NCBI GenBank assembly: GCA_014529385.2
Contig: CM043969.1
Location: 69,076,676 to 69,140,675, forward strand
Origin: Adiantum capillus-veneris
Lineage: Eukaryota; Streptophyta; Polypodiopsida; Polypodiales; Pteridaceae
Direction of reading: 5' to 3'
Length of the DNA: 64,000 nucleotides
Shown: piece by piece, positions 44,683 to 57,430 of the stretch
How the letters are laid out: each line of letters begins with the position of its first letter
How positions within the stretch are numbered: position 1 is the stretch's first letter
Position numbers and translations under genes: made by a program
Notes under the pieces: model-generated
Seen by the model: the letters and a program-made list of their open reading frames with translations, nothing else
What the model was told of the DNA's origin: nothing
The model's database searches: none

Positions 44683-46823
44683 TGTTTTTTTTTTTTTTGC
44701 AAAGGTCTCTATAGTGAGTAGAAATCAATCAATCAAAAAATTTACATGGTAAGCGTTGCTCACAAACTAAGCCAGTGTGAAAGGGATTCATTTGGGTGGT
44801 TGCATCTGACACGCAGGAACCTTCGGCAAGGCCCCTAGCTTTGGCCTTGTCCTCGCTTGGGATGAAGCCAAACAAAGCTTTCTAGAGAAAGACTTTGTCC
44901 GTTTCTTCACACTTGGCCCTTCATATGTTCCCAAGAACTTGACCCCATTTGCTTGCAGCCCATTTTTTTTAACCAAATCTTGTTGAGGTGATCAATCCAC
45001 TCCTTCGTAAAGCACAGATTTTTGTAGATAATCTTAGTCTTGGGCGAGCTAAACAAACTCTCTCCAAGCCACATGCAAACTTTCCAATCCAACAGTGTGG
45101 AGCGGGGAGGAAGGGTTAGGATTGAAACTTTGTCTAGAAGCCTTCCGACGAGGACTTCCTCTGGAAGCAAGAGGTTACAAAAAAATCTTTAGATGCACCA
45201 AGGTTTGCAATCCCTCTTTTATCATTCCATAGAGCATCCAAGGTGTCCAGGCCCTTGTTATTTAGCTTCCTAGCAATTTCCAACCAATGGTTATCAAGGC
45301 TCAAATCTTCTACAGTTGGGCCCCACGAGGACCCATGCCTAGGCGTTCCCTTTTGGTATCTATTTTCCTCTTTCCACTTGAGTGCCATGGCAACTTTACA
45401 ACATTTTTATAACCAGTAAACCCACCTACTTGAGCCTTCACCCCGGAGGAGGGAAGAAGTCTGTTTCGTATGCTGAGATTGGACCATAAACGACCTTGAA
45501 AGTCATGTGGGCTTCCACAACCATTTCTCTTGCCATGACAACCCAACTCTCATCAAAATTGGCGAGGTGCAAAAAAATTCAGCACCTAGAGCTAGGTCAT
45601 GAGTAACAAGTTCAAGTATGCCTAGTCCACACTAAGCTTTGGGTTTGGCGATAGCCGCCCATTTACCCCATTGCAAGGGTCTACCAATAGTCATCTTATT
45701 CCTCCATAATAATTTCTTTATTGTTTAAAAAAGGAACTCCACTTTTCTTGGGATAATTGTAGGAGTGGCAACGTGAACGTTATATACAAAATGAATAAGG
45801 TATTAATTATCGTAGCTCTGCACAAGAAAGGAATCAGGATGAATTTCCAGCGCTTCATTTTCTTTTTTATTTTTTCTTGAACCCAATCAAAGGCAGTCTT
45901 GTGGGTAATTCCTTCACCAATTGACATTGCTATGTGGCAGAAGATGTTACCTCTCTTTACAACCTCTTCAGTCCAACCTGCAGCATCAAAGTTGTCACCT
46001 TCCGTCAAAGAAATAAGCCTTGATTTTCACAATCATTTGTTTGCCATCTTGGATTTGTAGCCCTTGAATATGTTCTCTTTCTATCGCTTCTTCCAACATC
46101 GTAATAAGAGAGTGAGTGCAAGCGGCAAACCAAATAGGAGCTAAGGGGCATCCTTGACGAACGGATCTCTTGACTTTAAAGCTGCCAACTATCCTTGAAT
46201 TGAATAGCAATTCTGAAGATTACCCTTCACCAAGAGTACTAACAGCTTGACAAATCCATGGACCAAAATCCCAAAGTTCATAGTGTTTCTTGCACAAAAG
46301 ACCACATGATCCTATCATATGCCTTATCAAGGTCCAATTGGAGAAGGACACATTCCTGCTTTTTGAACCTAGCATATTTCGTCCCAACCATGGCCGCCAT
46401 GATGTTTTCGTAGATAGATCTACCTTTCATACCCATGCTAATGTGGAGAGATAGCATTAGTCAACATTGGGGACATATGTTCAGCAATGAGTTTAGCCAA
46501 CACCTTGTACACCACAATCCATTGTGATTGGTCACCAATGTTTGAGTTGAGAGCAGGAAAGTTGCTTGGGATGAGTTTAATCGATTCTTTCTTCACCCCT
46601 AACTCAAGCATACCTTATGTAAAAGCTTTGTTAACCATATGTAAGAAAGACGGGCCCAGAACCTCCCAAAATTCCTGATAGAACTCTAATGTGATCCCAT
46701 CCCACCCTCGTGACTTCTCTTTACCCATTTTTTAAAGAGTCCTCCACCAACATTCATCCAGGGTGAAGGGCCTTTCCAAAAAGTTAGCGCGGTCAGGATC
46801 TACTGAAGTTGGGGGCCATCAAG
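44683..46823 (-). pseudogene. L1-type LINE, 5'-truncated, minus strand
   Basis: On the minus strand the relic reads ANFLERPFTLDEC (about 46,790), SRGWDGITLEFYQEFWEVLG, ALNSNIGDQSQWIVVYKVLA, LQLDLDKAYDRI (RT motif A, about 46,340), VRQGCPLAP (motif B, about 46,150) and KIKAYFFDGR, where the catalytic [Y/F]ADD should be. CRATIINTLFILYITFTLPL and LNNKGLDTLDALWND follow. These are the order and motifs of the reverse transcriptase of plant L1 LINEs, which reinsert by target-primed reverse transcription. A T run at about 44,683-44,697 is the poly(A) tail on the minus strand. Many stops and shifts; no endonuclease domain, so it is 5'-truncated. Confidence 0.88.
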
Positions 46824-46835
46824 TGGTATCAGAGC
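46824..46835 (+). promoter_or_regulatory. Orphan initiator-tRNA-Met primer-binding site
   Basis: TGGTATCAGAGC stands just right of the LINE. No LTR remains to its left, so the LINE insertion or a deletion has removed it. It marks the start of the internal region of a further LTR element. Confidence 0.65.
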
Positions 46836-46844
46836 ACCAGGGTA

Positions 46845-46998
46845 TGCTAGTTAGATTCATTGGTATTGCTATGTTAGTGTGATTAGCATCTTCTAATCAT
46901 CATTAGGACTTTTTGGTGTTTGCTAGTTAGATTCATTGTTATTGCTATGTTGGTGTGATTAGCATCTTCTAATCATCATTAGGGCATTTTGGTGTTTT
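46845..46998 (+). repeat. 76-bp tandem duplication after the orphan primer site
   Basis: Two units starting TGCTAGTTAGATTCATTG at 46,845 and 46,921 differ by a few substitutions only. It lies in what would be an element leader. Confidence 0.88.
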
Positions 46999-47370
46999 CT
47001 TTTCTTCTCTCCCTTGCATGCCTTATGACTAATTAGCATCAATTGGATAGTGTGAGCATGTCCTTGGGTTTGATTCCCTTGGGCCAGTACTCTCCTAGCT
47101 AATTACAAAGCTAATTAGCATTTGGATTCACCATTAGGTGTGTTTTGCATTGATCTTATCATTTTCTATCATTTTGTACATAGAGTTACTCTCAAGTGCA
47201 GCACCATTTCAATTCATCACTTATGTGTGTGAGTAGCCCGTCTTAACAGCTTCTTGTCAAGACAATCCATGCTCAAATCAACTTTCATTCGCATAGTTTA
47301 GAGCTTGATTAATTTTTCACACTCTCAATCTTTGGATTTTCTGCAAAAAAAGTGCTTCAAAAGCATCTCA

Positions 47371-47378
<8 letters not shown>

Positions 47379-47418
<40 letters not shown>
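47379..47418. repeat. (TG)20 microsatellite
   Basis: A pure 40-bp TG run preceded by AGTGTGTT. Confidence 0.95.
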
Positions 47419-47422
<4 letters not shown>

Positions 47423-48049
47423 GCTTTTGGGAGGATTAAATGCATCAACAACTTTTGTGTGCCCAAGGCCATTTTTTAATGCAGCATATCGTGTGGACCA
47501 CCCCCTATTTTGGGAGGGTTTGACCAGGCACTTGGGCACCCATGCACACAAGGACACAAGGCGGAGCCCTGCCCGCTGCCCACGCCTGCCCGATGTTCTT
47601 CCTGCGCTGCCCGTCCTCACCCCACCTACCCGCTTCTACTCCGGTCACAAACGATGTCCCCAATCACCCCGTCCGCTACCGGTTTAAGCCACTACTCCAA
47701 CCATCTTGCCCGACTCAATGGTAGCACTTATATCATAAAGATCAACTTGGGGTGCCATCCCGCGGCCACAGACTCCAAGCCCTTGGGCAAAGCAAGGTCT
47801 CAATTTCACAAGGAGAGCATTCCTACACCATTGACTGCACTACTTGGCCTTGCATACCTAGCCCTCCCACGACGACCTTCAACCCATTTTTCCAAGGAAA
47901 TTTTCTTTGAGCATTCAAAGGCTGATTTTACAACACTATCAAAGCATCTTCAAGGCTTTTATTTTTTTAAAGACAAAGCAAAGATCAAAAATTGTGAAGA
48001 GGAGCTTCACTCGGGTGAAGAGGTGATTCACACATTAAGCAGAGAACCG

Positions 48050-48051
<2 letters not shown>

Positions 48052-48116
<65 letters not shown>
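48052..48116. repeat. (CT)32 microsatellite
   Basis: A pure 65-bp CT run. Confidence 0.95.
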
Positions 48117-48119
<3 letters not shown>

Positions 48120-48594
48120 AGCTACGGTGCTGCCACCTATTGGCCATGTGGCCTCTCAACTAGTGTTCGGGAAAAATCATTTTTCCAAACACTCTTTGCA
48201 AGAGCACAAATACCCCTTAGGATATGATAATTTATGTTATTGTGCCTGGATGCAAAGCTTTGAAGTTTTAGAGTGTGTGTGTGTGTTTATGAGTCCAAGT
48301 TAATTCATCTTGGAACCTAATTCACTTGAGTGATAATCTAGACACACACAATCACTTGTGTGCATGATGTTTCTCTTTCATCCACCCTAGCTAGCACAAT
48401 CCCGTTCCCATCAACCAGCAACTTGGAGGTTTCCACCATCAAGTGACGATGGGGGTAGCACTTCCCAAAAACCTTTAAACATATCAAAATCCACAGCAAT
48501 CTTCCTAAAGGGAACAAACGTTCATGGAGCCCTAGTGTATGCTGATGTTTGAGGATGCCAATGCATCTATATTGAAGAACGGCTAGCTAGAGGA

Positions 48595-50990
48595 TTGACA
48601 GTAATCATGGTAAATGACGATGGTGATAGGTTTTGTGACAAGGAGGGAAATGACTACCTCATTGTCAAAGACCCTGAAAATTACAATGGGTATGGAAACA
48701 ACGTAGCAAAAGGGAAGATGGTTATGGTGACCCAAGAAGTGCCTCCTAAACTCACTCTTCCTGGAGCCTTCTACATTCATGACAAGAGAGTAGTGAGAGT
48801 GGCTACAATTCACGAAAATATTGGGATTTACAAGCACGCAGAGGGGGAGAGTCACCTCTTACTACAGGTGCATGGAACCCCATGTGAATGAATTAAGCAG
48901 AGACAAAGTCTTGTACTTGTTTTTGAATGATTTTGTAACTGGAACCCATATCATTTTTGTTGATAAGTACGGACGAGAATACAAAACAATTCACCCAAAA
49001 GACGTAGGGAAAGTGATAACGCTAAAACTGTTGGCACAAGTTTCTAAAGAGAAGAAAAAGCCCATAGAAACCCCTAGCAAATCTACGAAGAATCCCGATT
49101 ATGACACCACATCGCAATCAAGTAAACAACCATTTCCCAACCCTCATAACACACAAGCCTTGCCGCTATCATTTCAAGCATGGCTTGAGTAGTTTGCAAC
49201 ACCATACCTAAACACAGAAGGGGCTGGATATTAGGCCATGTTAGGGCTAGAAGCACCACCAAAACCACGACTCCATCAATAATACCAAGATGAGAGTAGA
49301 ACAAGAATGCCAAATCCGACCAGGACTAAAGCACTACATCGAGAACAAGAACAAGAAGAAAGGGTCAAAGCAGAAGAATGACTAATTGCAAGACCAATTA
49401 GGAACTATGGATTAGGAGCACCCCTAGGTGAGGAACATGTGCCATATCCTAGGTTAGAAAAAGCTCATAGAAGACAAATGGGAGATCCTATGCTTAGATT
49501 GATGGATCATCGTGGGATCAGACCATCTCAAGTTCAAAAATAGGCTAACAAGAAGTATTCAGGAAATAGGGACCCAAGGGATCACGTGGCATCATCTTTA
49601 CTCATCATCAGAGCTAAGGAAGTCCTACACTTTCCCATGCAGTTTATAGAATTGGGGCTAACTCTAGAGGAGGATGCCGCCACCTGGTTTGAGTACGTTG
49701 AACATAGAGATTTTGAGTCAATGGAGGAGGTATTTGACGAGTTTATCAATGAATTCTCTCAAAGAGGGATAGCCCACAATACGATCTCGCAAATCCATAA
49801 GTTCAAGCAAAAGGAAGGAGAATCTGTACGAAAAGCCGTTTTAAGACTAAAATGCTACGTAAAATTATGCCTTGTGAAAGAGTTACCAATGCAGTCCAGA
49901 CTCATGTTGATATTCATCCAAGGATTGAGGAATGCAAGTATTCAGAAGGATTTGCATATGAAGAAGAGCACAACTCTAAACGAGTTGACCCAAGAAGCTC
50001 TATACCCAGTAGACAACTATGATGTCTACAAGGAAGGTGACTATAAAGACTTAGATGATGATTCTTCATCACAGCATAGTGGATCAAAGTCCACAAAATC
50101 AGCACAAAAGAGAAAATCACTTGTAAGTCAAGAGAAACTTATTGAAAAAGTGCTCAAAAGGATAAGCCCATTTGCTAAGCCATAGGCTAAGCAACCAAAG
50201 TGGTGTGCCATCAAGAAAAATTGGGCAAATCATGTGACAAAAGAGTGTTACTACAACAAGGGATATGTGAGCGACAGTGTGTCCCACCAGCTTAGGTAGC
50301 ACCTCCTCAAGTACCACCGATGCCTAGGTATACAGGATGGAATTTTCCAGGACTAGTAGGGGTTGAACGGCCACAACAAGTTTTGGGGCAACAAACACCT
50401 CTCCCAAGAGCAAGACTAGTAGGCATTAGGTATGACCCACTGTAGAAGAATTGAAGGAACAAGCCCTAGTGCCAGTGCCTGCATATCATGAAGAGCCGAG
50501 TGGATATATGGGTAGTTGAGCATACTATCCACCCAAAGAGCCAAAAGCTTCGGAACCTTGAAGCATGATTGGGAATGTTGGACCACCAAAAATAGCTCAT
50601 GTTTCAAGAGAAGGAAGATATAGCTTTGATGAGAGAACATTATTGTTCATAGCCAATGGCAGATTAGCGAGACAAAGGCTTGCCTATCAACAGAGAGTGC
50701 CTCCAAGAGCACCTCAACAACCATTAGGACCGTGCTACAAGTGTGGTGGTGACCACCTTAAGGAATATTGTCATCATACACAGATGGTTAGAGTGAATGT
50801 ATATTGTCCAGATTGTGGCATGACTCATTTGATTAGCGACTACCCAAAAAACCCAAATAAAACGGTGAAAACAACATTGAATATGCTAGAGGCAATCCCA
50901 TCAAGTAGTGATTTTGAAAACGAAATGGTGATACCTATACAGGTTGTCATAAGAGTGCAAGCTCATAAAGAAATGGAATGACCAATAATT
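48595..50990 (+). pseudogene. Relic D: Gag of an element B relative
   Basis: Collinear with element B Gag. The N-terminal region (DDGDRFCDKEGNDYLIVKDP; YYRCMEPHVNELSRDKVLY) matches B (SGDRYLDDEGTMYLVVLNP; YYRCEEPYTGELTDQKRLY). The capsid frame 49,586-50,185 contains DAATWFEYVEHRDF, INEFSQRGIAHNTISQIHKF and GLRNASIQKDLHMKK. The nucleocapsid has CYKCGGDHLKEYC and CPDCGMTHLISDY, so the last Cys of the second knuckle is lost. Several stops and shifts make it non-functional. It shows that the long N-terminal region and the paired short knuckles are family features. Confidence 0.88.
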
Positions 50991-52578
50991 GAGGAACCTA
51001 GAACAGATGCACCTATTTTTGAATGGAAAAGCCAACAAAACACTCGGAAGGCTAGGAAAGCACGCATGAAAGCTAGGAAGTAACAATAACAACCTTCCTT
51101 AGAAGAAGAGCTGAAACAAACCAAGGAAAACCTTAGAAAACTAGAAGGAGAAGCCAAAAGGGAAAGGAGACCCTTGAGGTAGAGCCTAAGAAGAAGGAAC
51201 AACCAAAAAGTGCAAGTTTGGGAGGATTTGTACTAGTTGAAAAAGTGAATGAACCTCTATATGCACTTCTGAAAGCTTATGAAGCATGACTTAAAAATAA
51301 CCAAACTCAGGAACAAAGATGGATGATGTATCCATACGCTCAGCTGGAAAAGAAAAGATTGAGATGTGTCAGAAGATGATCCAAATCGCCCAAAATTTGT
51401 TAGAGCCACTGATAAGAAAAATAGAGGTGGGATAGAGGTTCTAGCTGCAACACCAACGATACCATCAAGACACGAGCTTGAAGAGATAGCTGAGATTCCC
51501 ACAGCTGAGTTAGAACCCACAAAGTTAATTGAAAAGCCAAGAGTAGTGATGAATACCACAGATTAGACATCAGATGGTTTCCATCCTATCATACCTGAGA
51601 TGTACAGAGAAGAAGATAGCTTAGATGAACTTTGGAAACAAATACAAGAAGCAAACGAATCAAATGATTTAAGTCAAAGAGTTAACCAGACCAGCAATGT
51701 GAGGGATGTATTTCTTCCTCCTATTGAGGAATTTGAGGTAGGATCTGAAATAGATATGGATATTTTCTCATATTGGGGGGATAGAGGATCCGTAAGATCT
51801 TTGGATAGCCAACCTCAATCCTTGGGAACCTTACCTCTTATATGGGAGAGTATGAAGCAAAGTATGATGTGAAGGCAATACCGTCACAAAGACTCTCCTC
51901 AAAAGAGGCGGTGGACTCTAAAGGATTGATAGGCATATTGTATACACGTGTGACTTGCACCATTAGGCTAGCTGAGCTTCTTTGAATACGAACAAACATG
52001 TGGGAGATAGTCAAAAAATGCTTAGGAAACTTTGTTGTAAAGGATCCGACTTCATAGATACAAGAAGGGATCAGAGAGCTACAAAAGCCTCAGTTAAACA
52101 TGCGACCAGTACCATTAAAAAAGGTAGGGAGTATTGTGAGGGAAAGGATGACAATAGGACGCTTCTCATTGAGTTTCAAGGTGTTATAATCATGGCAATT
52201 CTTGACATTGGAGCGTGTGTGGCCATTGCAACCAAAGAGGTATGGAACAAATGGGAAAAAAACTGCCTCGAGAGACACAAGGATGAAAGTGCAATTAGCA
52301 GATGGTTATATGGAGAAACCCCTGGGGCTTCTACAGAAGGTAATTGTAATTTCTTGTGACATTGAGTATGATCATACCTTTGCTATAATAGATTTTTCAA
52401 GAAGAATAACTACGACATTATACTTGGATGACCATTCATGTGACAATTGAAGATGGTCCAAGACTGGGGATATGATCATATATACCTCAGGCATATGGAA
52501 ACCACAACGCGCATAAACCTTAAAGGCCATAGTTACAAGGATGTGAACCGAACCCCAGTTGAGGAGTTTGATTCAGCT
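50991..52578 (+). pseudogene. Relic D: Gag-Pol linker and protease 1
   Basis: The linker parallels 27.5-28.2 kb of element B (KNNQTQEQRWM; ELWKQIQEAN; SYWGDRGSVR), without any inserted LTR. The protease reads MAILDIGACVAIATKE at about 52,192 (D-I-G where B has D-S-G) and continues to MVQDWGYDHIYLRHMETTT and VNRTPVEEFDSA. The B-type sequence ends at 52,578, where a foreign sequence is joined. Confidence 0.85.
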
Positions 52579-53058
52579 CGTCAAAATGTACGACAAGCAC
52601 ATGCTTGGTACAAGAAGTATATTGATGAGAAATGTCAGCAAGTTACCTTCACAAAAGGGGAAGAGGTCTTTTTGCATGTGCTAGACCATTCAAAAAGTTT
52701 GAAGACTAGGCCAACACCTAAATTATCTTTGAGATACTGTGGGCCTTTCAAAATACTCAAACAAGTTGGTGATTGCACCTACAAATTCTCATTACCTGCA
52801 CACTCTCATATACATCCAGTGTTTCATGTAAGTTGTTTATGCAAACGCTTGCATGGGGATGACAATGTCATTGACCAACAAGTTTTGGTTGATTTCCAGC
52901 TGCATGATTTGAGGACTCGACATCATGTACATCGACAAGCTTTAGTCAAGTGGAAAGATCGACCTCAGGAAGGTGCCACTTGGGAAAACATTAGTGTTCT
53001 AAAGACGTTTTCCACTTTTGTTTTCGAGGACAAAAACACTTCTTTAAGGAGGGAGTAA
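52579..53058 (+). pseudogene. Chromovirus integrase C-terminus and chromodomain, fused in frame to relic D
   Basis: From RQNVRQAHAWYKKYIDEK onward the text is the integrase C-terminal barrel of a chromovirus: FTKGEEVFLHVLDH, LRYCGPFKILKQVGDCTYKF and IHPVFHVSCLCKRL, then a chromodomain QALVKWKDRPQEGATWE and stop just before an LTR. The frame 52,447-53,058 is open across the junction with protease 1 of relic D. Everything from RT to the integrase core is missing. It differs from element A's integrase, so it comes from a third element. Confidence 0.88.
53041..53055 (+). promoter_or_regulatory. Polypurine tract of the third LTR element
   Basis: AAGGAGGGAG at about 53,046-53,055, followed by TAA and the LTR start TGTAAGGCC. 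The stop codon of the chromodomain frame overlaps this tract. Confidence 0.7.
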
Positions 53059-54087
53059 TGTAAGGCCAAGGGAACCCAGGGGGTCTCAGACCTAGGCCAA
53101 GGGCTTGGACAACTTAGAATGTGGATTGGGGTCCAAATAGACAAAGACTATGAGTCTTATGGTCTATATATAGGGTGGTAGGTAGGAGGATCTCCCAAGC
53201 AATTTCATGGGTTCTTAGAGGTGCTCACCTAGCCGGACCACATTTCCAATATAATTATGCTCTATTATTTTTTTGAGCTAGTGTAGTTACGCTATGTGTA
53301 AGTTTGGTCCCAGAGTAGCAAGTCGATTCCCTGAGTTGTAGTTATATCATGATATGTGTAAGGGTCAATGTGAGCCGACCACTATCCATTTTGAAAGCCC
53401 TAGGTATAAAGGTAAAAAAGCCTTAATTTGAACACATTATTGGAGGCTTATCTTTTGGAGAAAGGAAGCTCTATTGTACGTATGTTCAAGCGGCCAAGTA
53501 GCTCAGATTTGTAATCACATTTTTCATGATTGGGTAATTTAATTTCAATTCCAAACCTTGCACACTGTTCCTCTTTCCTTGCTCTTTCATTCAAGTGTAA
53601 GCATTTCAAGTAATGGCGTGGTTTGTGACTTCGTATCTGTAAGACTAATCTTCAATTTCGGAGTGCCTAATCCACTATTGTTTGGCATTTTGACCATAGG
53701 AGAGTGTTATTAGACCTTAGGGTGACCTGTTTGGGCTATTTTGTTGCACTTTTTGTGACTTGGGTCATGTTGGATTGTTACCCATGTACCTTCTCAGACT
53801 TTGTAGACTTGTCTTTTAGGCCTAGTAAAGCTTCCCTTGAAGTTTTGTGAGGATCCGAGTCCCTTTAGTTGACGAAATGGCATGATGACCGAGAGAGATG
53901 AGAAAGGACATTAGTAGATCTCTTGGTCATTGAGTGGTGATTTGCTTATTGAGTTGATGCGTTTGCTTGTTATGTTCATTTCTTAAGTGTCTACGTGCCC
54001 CATCCGAGTCACTTCCCTGAGTATTGATATATTATGTTAGTGTTAGATAGCTATGCTATAGACGTCCTTCATGGTGACCTACTAACA
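53059..54087 (+). repeat. 3' LTR of the third (chromovirus) element, right end uncertain
   Basis: Starts TGTAAGGCCAAGGG immediately after a polypurine tract. A TATA-like TCTATATATAGGG lies near 53,163. The right end is set provisionally at ...CTACTAACA (54,087) because LTRs end in CA. No second copy of this LTR exists in the window to confirm it. Confidence 0.55.
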
Positions 54088-56469
54088 ATCCCCTTTGTTT
54101 CCTCCAATGTGACGTTATAAAATTATGTCATCCATTGTTGGGGCATTGAAAGGTCTAGGAAAATAGTGTTATATACATCATAGTGAATGGTTCCACCTTG
54201 ACCATTGTATTGCACTCAAATACATTTTGGGCTTTCAAAATTCACTATATTCTTGATTTAGCCCTTTCTAGATTATTACATCTATCATGGTAAAAAATTG
54301 GATCATGTAGTTTTATATATCTTACCAAAAATAAGTTATTTTGCAAGAGACTATTGGTTAGTCACTTTATTTGCTTTGCTACAATAGTAATGAGATCTAT
54401 ATTCTCTCTCCAATTGAGATAGTTGATTATATATAAGTATCTATTATTAAAACTTTTCTTGGAGGAAAAAATATATTTTTTTAAAGAATTTGTGAATAAG
54501 GAAATCCATAAAAATAATAATATTATAGAGAAAACTTAGATACTTTTTGGATTCTTTTCTTGATACCACCAAAGCTAGGCTTCAAGGTTTCTAAATCAAG
54601 GTTAGACTAGGAGAAGGTATGGCAGATATTCCGAGCATTGAGGTGTCAGCAGCCCAATAATCCAGCTGGCAGTATTTTCATCACTGAGTTGCCAAATATT
54701 GAATGCATTCCCTGTGCTGATATGAAAACGATTGATTGGTCAATACATTATGCGCATTGTGTCTACTGAGTTCTCCTACATATAGTGGTGTATGTGTTGC
54801 ATCCTGTTGTGGAACTTGCCTCATATGAGCGGCTACCCCCCAACCCATGACCTTCATAGAAGAAGACATTGATTCCTTAGTATGCAAAAAATAGTCGACT
54901 TTGTAATGGACTTGGGGAGAGTTTTCATTACAAGAGCAAAAAGCAACAAAGTAGTTGAAACATACCACACTTCGGAAACTCCCTCCCAACTTACAAGTAA
55001 TTCATTAAAAATTGTACATTAAAAGTTTATACGGCAACCAATGGAGGGTTGTTATGAGAATCTTATGAGGGTGTGGGTGAGATAACCCCCATTAACTCAT
55101 GTTTCTAGTACTAAATTAAACTTATAGTTTTGCTCCTATTTATTTTCTAAATAGACATTGTTTAAGAAAACATATACTTAGACCCAAAAAGATAGCCAAA
55201 ATGTCCTAGTCTGCTCACAAAAAGGTCGCATGCATATCCCAGTTGTCGCCATCGTTATTTGTGTGGACAAGTGTGATCAACTTTGCAAAAACTCTTGAAA
55301 GCAATGTGTTAAAAGGGCTTTTTTTTTGTGGGGGGGGGGGGGGGGGGGGGGGGTTTGGTTTAGTTTCCACTTTTTAAGAATAACTATAGCACGTGCATTC
55401 AAGAAGTATTTTAAAACCTCTCTACACACACTTCTCCGTGAATTAAAAGACCTCTCTTTCGTCATAAACTTTCTTTCAATTTTTTACTTTTTAACCCCTC
55501 TTGTACATGTAATTCTATAGCTCTTTGGAATATAAATATCCATGCGGATGACTCACCTCGCCTGCTACAATGACATAGTTTGAGGTGAATCCATCATTGT
55601 TGCAAGGTAATTTTATGCAAAAGAGCATCTCGAAAAAGGCATCAATCTCACAATCTTATCTATAAAAAAGGAAAAGACACTTTTGCAACTTTGGTTCAAG
55701 ATTCGGCACATACTTGTATGATCTTGTATACAAATCATACAAGATTCTTTCTACACTCACTTGGCACATGCATAAAGGCTCCACAACATGAAGGTTTATG
55801 CCCTCTCAAGCTTTTTTTAAAACATCACAATCAAGTGCCTTCATTAGAGCTCGATCTTACCATCGCTATTTTTATCCATAATCTTCTCTTGTTGAGCCGA
55901 AGATCCCTCTCCTTGTTGAAGGTAACTTTGGAAGAATAGAGACAGCTAGATAGGTTGGCATTTTCATCAAAAATTTCTCAAGAATCCTAGAAGTATTTTA
56001 TGTTATTGATTCATCAAAAAAATTCCCGAGATAGACGTGGTGTTGTAGTACTCCCTTATTCTATAGCTTAGATCTTTGCATGTCTACCTCTATGCTAAAT
56101 TTTTTAATCTTATTTTGGTTACTTCAAATTGGTGTCCATGCAATGAAACCAAGTTCCGAGCCCAAAATAACATTTCATGCCTGAGAGGTAGTAAAAAGAA
56201 TTCTCCAAGGGCTTGTACTTGGAATGTGGAGGCAAGTAATTGGACTCTCATTTCCAATGAAATCCCCATAAACCTTGGTAACCTTCTCACTTTGATCTAA
56301 GTTTTATGGATTCCCAACTTCATTGAGGGTTCCCGTGAAATCAATTTGTTAAGAAAAGGTGGCATTACAAGACTTGTGGAGCAAGGAGGCTTCGGATGAT
56401 CAACCCGATTATTCATGCAGACACAACGTGCCAAGTTTTTGACGGCAATCTCTAAGTAAGACTAACCCT
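54088..56469. other. Unassigned DNA with a G24 homopolymer
   Basis: A minus-strand frame at 54,681-54,989 (102 codons) is open but unrecognised. A T run followed by GTG and 24 G lies at 55,318-55,353. Nothing else is identified. Confidence 0.4.
55330..55353. repeat. G24 homopolymer after a T run
   Basis: Twenty-four consecutive G preceded by TTTTTTTTTGT. Potential quadruplex, or a sequencing or assembly artefact. Confidence 0.8.
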
Positions 56470-57430
56470 AGGCTAGTATGACAAGGGTCATGATTAGAAA
56501 GGCAAAACTCTGCTCTCAAGGTGGCCAATGGAAAGGTTTGGAGTTGCATGACAAGCTGATCGCCCCCTCATGGTCCTTCCTTCAATTGAAATTTAGCTTG
56601 GCTTTCTCTTTACCCAGGCCTTTTTGTTTAACAGGGGAGTTAGTAAAAAAATGCAATAGAGATGCGGAGGCACTGGAGTTGAGAGAAGTAACCCGTTATT
56701 TCCAGAACTCCATCTCTCACTGGTCCCCTTGGCTCTCTAAATCCAAGAATATACCATTAAACCCTCTTTTGAGGGACACTACTAAAAAGATGAACAACAA
56801 AGGTCTAAGTCATTTGGCCAAATTTCAAAACTGTGATAACTGGAAATGGAAGGATAATGATCAACTGGCTTCTTAGTTCAACCTTAGTGGGATAGAATGT
56901 TTACTGGCAATCAAAGTTCTCAAAGGGCTGGACAAATTTTATATGCCAGTGTGCAAATTTGAGTTCGAGTGGAAAGCCTGGTGGTGACCCTAGTGTAGGC
57001 ACTTTGGGAAACCAGAAACCAAAGATGTTTACCAACTTCTTATGGGCTCGGTTGATTGGTTCTCTCTCCTCAACAAGCAATGGGGTAAACATTGGCTAGA
57101 GTCAAGATGGGGGGTGGTAGTGAGGAATATTTTGACCCCTCAATGGTCCTTGGCAATGAAGTGCTTTATTTGGAAGGTTTTACTTGGGGCACTATCAACA
57201 GGTGTGAAAATTTACGCTAGAGGGATTGGCTCAGATAGATGTAGTGGCTACAAAATAGCTTGTGAGGACCTTCCTCACCTATTTAGAGATTGCCTAGCTA
57301 TCAGTGGCGTAGCAGGAAGAATTTGCAAGTGGGTCCGAAGGACATGGAGGATAGGTTTTTTCAAGAACTATCTGTTCCTTGGAGAGATGAGGAGTGATTC
57401 TCACTTAAGTGCTCTACAATGTTGATCGCT
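56470..57430 (+). pseudogene. C-terminal part of an L1-type LINE, plus strand
   Basis: Frames 56,478-56,876 and 57,042-57,425 contain KKMNNKGLSHLAKF, which resembles KLNNKGLDTLDALW of the minus-strand LINE. The zinc-binding RT-associated tail follows: WSLAMKCFIWKVLLGALSTG, then RCSGYKIACEDLPHLFRDC (one expected Cys replaced by Tyr). Stops between the two frames show decay. No RT core is present, so it is a 3' fragment in the opposite orientation to the LINE at 44.7-46.8 kb. No poly(A) tail is obvious. Confidence 0.78.

Larger units (their letters stand above)
46999..48594. other. Unassigned leader-like DNA with two microsatellites
   Basis: A frame of 217 codons at 47,510-48,163 ends in a Ser-Leu run made by the CT repeat and has no recognisable domain. 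Otherwise nothing is identified. Confidence 0.4.

Noticed and set aside
47510-48163. 217-codon frame
   Set aside because: Low-complexity Pro/Ser/Thr composition, ends in a microsatellite-encoded Ser-Leu run, and no domain.
54681-54989. 102-codon minus-strand frame rich in His, Ser and Cys
   Set aside because: I could not match it to any family and the flanks are not open; not called as a gene.
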